The notes below the pieces were generated by a model. That model saw only the letters and a list, made by a program, of their open reading frames with translations. It was not told the DNA's origin and did not search any database. From NCBI GenBank assembly GCA_026826555.1, contig JAKSZT010053883.1, positions 32,953,955 through 33,017,954 on the forward strand: DNA of 64,000 nucleotides. Reading direction: 5' to 3'. The position numbers and the translations under genes were made by a program. Of this stretch, positions 62,318 through 64,000 are shown one piece after another; within the stretch, counting starts at the first letter, position 1; every line of letters starts with the position of its first letter. Origin of the DNA: Tolypeutes matacus. Lineage: Eukaryota; Chordata; Mammalia; Cingulata; Chlamyphoridae.

Positions 62318-64000
62318 TACCTTTTCTGATAACTTGGAAGGGTATTATCAGTTTTAGAAGTTAATTATATTATAAATCTATTTCCTTGATTTAAAAGTTA
62401 CTTTTTATTACTTTAAATAAGAAACAATTTTATCATTTTAACCTACCTCTGTAAGTCAATATTATTTCCATATTAAGAAGGTTTTATATTTTTCCTATTG
62501 TATATGTATTGGACCAAATAAAAGAGCTACTGCATGTGGCATTTTGGAACCTTGGTTGCCTGTTTATTTGCTGCCTGCTCTACTTGCTTTCTCTATAGTA
62601 ATTACAGTGCTGGCCAAGGAGAACACTGCTTGCTTTATTTTTATGTTAAACTCTGAAAATTTGGGACCCCAAAGAAATTTGGGAGAATAGAAAATATCTT
62701 TGGAACATAGTAAACTTTTTCAGCATCCCTTGGAGCAAACAAGGTAAGGCTTTTCTCTGTGTCTCTCAAGTAGTGCCCTCCTAGAACTCAGTAATTATCT
62801 TGTAGAGTAGGAAGCCTCTCCAGCAGTCTTATATATCATAACTCTACCAGTGACGGAGAAGGTGAACTATTTCTTATCAAATAAAAAATAATGACAGAAG
62901 GGCTGGGATAGATTGTAATAAGTGACTTGGAAGGACACAAACATAGAAAAGACAAAGTTACCTGAAGTTCTCTATTTCTGTGAGGATTAACGTAGGTTCT
63001 AGCAGCACCACTTGGGATAGATTGTCTATTCATTTGTGTTGCATTTCCTTAGGTTTCTGGACTATAGAGAATGTTCTACTGAGTATACTGTATACTGTCA
63101 TATACAAAGTTTGTAATACTGATATGTGCTTTAATATGTCATCTCAGGTGTTTAAAAAGATGAAAAATATCTCAAACTGTACATTGCTTTAACCAAATGC
63201 AAAAAGTGAAAATATTCTACTAGGTACATTTGCCAGTAAAACATTCCCCTGGTACTGTCAAAACTAGAGATTTCAGTTTCTGATTGCATCCGTGGCAGAG
63301 GAAATCATATGGACGGACATCAAAACAATGCCCTGTCTAAAGAATGGGTGTACCTATACCTAGGGTACTGTGTATGTTTTTAAACATTAGACATACCAGT
63401 TTCCCCAAATAGGTGAAGATCTAGAAAACTTTATGAAGATTTAAAGGGCTCAGTTTGGCTTACAACTGAATTTTAACTAACAGGCCTGTTCCGGCCAGTG
63501 TTAGGTGGCCAGCATAAGCCCCTTAGCAAATGATATCCTCTTTGGTGGTTGAAGACCTGTATTTGAGATAGCTGCCTCCAGGGAATGGGCTTCTAGGTTT
63601 GGCAAAGGAGCTTCCCCCAGTGGAAAGAATTGTGAGTGGAAAATCCTTTCAGAATAGTCAAACATGTACTTGGGAATGTTCTCTTTTAACTGTAGATTTA
63701 TATAATAACCAGTGTTAAGGAAATTTTTGAAGTAGTATAAATACTAAAAATACCTTTGTTACTAAATTCAGTTGTTTTTAACCTTTGCTTAACCAGAATT
63801 TAGTTTTCCCTTCTGTTTTGAGAGGAATGTTTACTTTTTACCTCTGGAACCATCCCAGAAATTAATTCAAAGCTTCTAACTGTTTAACTGTTTTCAGCCC
63901 TCTCTGGCTTCTTATACAAGTAAAGATATTAATTGTCTTCTTTAATGCCTTTTTAATTCTGAAAATGACTGCTTTAAATATATTTCTGGAAAAAAAAACA

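Larger units (their letters stand above)
61538..64000 (+). other. Intron downstream of E38
   Basis: Holds a MIR copy and a 30-base poly-A (62281-62310). The next expected tail exon (starting near RGRTN) was not found, so the intron runs past the window end. Confidence 0.6.

Noticed and set aside
62517..62523. AATAAA as a MACF1 polyadenylation signal
   Set aside because: It sits in an intron after E38 with no stop codon or 3' UTR context supported; such hexamers are common in AT-rich introns.

Overview
This window is intronic and exonic sequence from a placental mammal. The AT-rich introns, L1/L2/MIR repeats, GT-AG splice sites and absence of long host reading frames rule out a prokaryote or compact genome. 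Many copies of a tRNA-derived SINE with the 5' end gggaagcggctgtggctcaa and a tail of ataaatgaataaataaa plus poly-A match what I know of the armadillo DAS-SINE family. The source is therefore most likely a xenarthran, probably the nine-banded armadillo (inference from repeat type, not a database match).

One gene accounts for all the host coding sequence. It lies on the + strand and covers the 3' half of the spectraplakin MACF1 (ACF7). I reconstructed 38 consecutive coding exons (E1 to E38 below, numbered within the window) from 300 to 61537, 5,818 coding bases or about 1,939 codons. All 37 joins keep frame. The exons encode about 15 spectrin repeats of the rod (E1 to E32), a short basic/proline-rich linker (E31/E32), two canonical EF-hands (E33, E34), a GAS2 microtubule-binding domain (E35 to E37) and the start of the Ser-rich C-terminal tail (E38). 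Two micro-exons (9 nt, E11; 18 nt, E36) and a 69-nt serine-rich exon (E38) are the clearest candidates for alternative splicing. The gene runs off both ends: the actin-binding, plakin and early rod exons lie upstream and the last tail exons lie downstream.

The introns are dominated by retroposons. Region 467-11184 is one 10.7 kb intron holding three SINEs, an L2-like stretch, a nearly full-length antisense L1 (about 2780-9360) with two SINE insertions plus a third nested inside one of them, and a dimeric SINE. Region 17309-23765 holds a second antisense L1 (17634-22097) that keeps both ends and its target-site duplication but has lost ORF1, followed by a composite SINE. Region 49813-54913 holds a third antisense L1 fragment with three SINE insertions, two of them facing each other. 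Smaller introns carry DAS monomers, dimers, a four-unit array, MIR and L2 remnants.

I found no second host gene, RNA gene, CRISPR array or unknown multi-gene system. The more unusual items are a composite SINE with a non-tRNA 5' head present twice, a four-unit SINE array inside one target-site duplication, a three-copy target-site duplication from serial insertion, a (TG)11 tract in place of a normal polypyrimidine tract at one 3' splice site, and facing SINE pairs that could form double-stranded RNA or favour exon circularisation.
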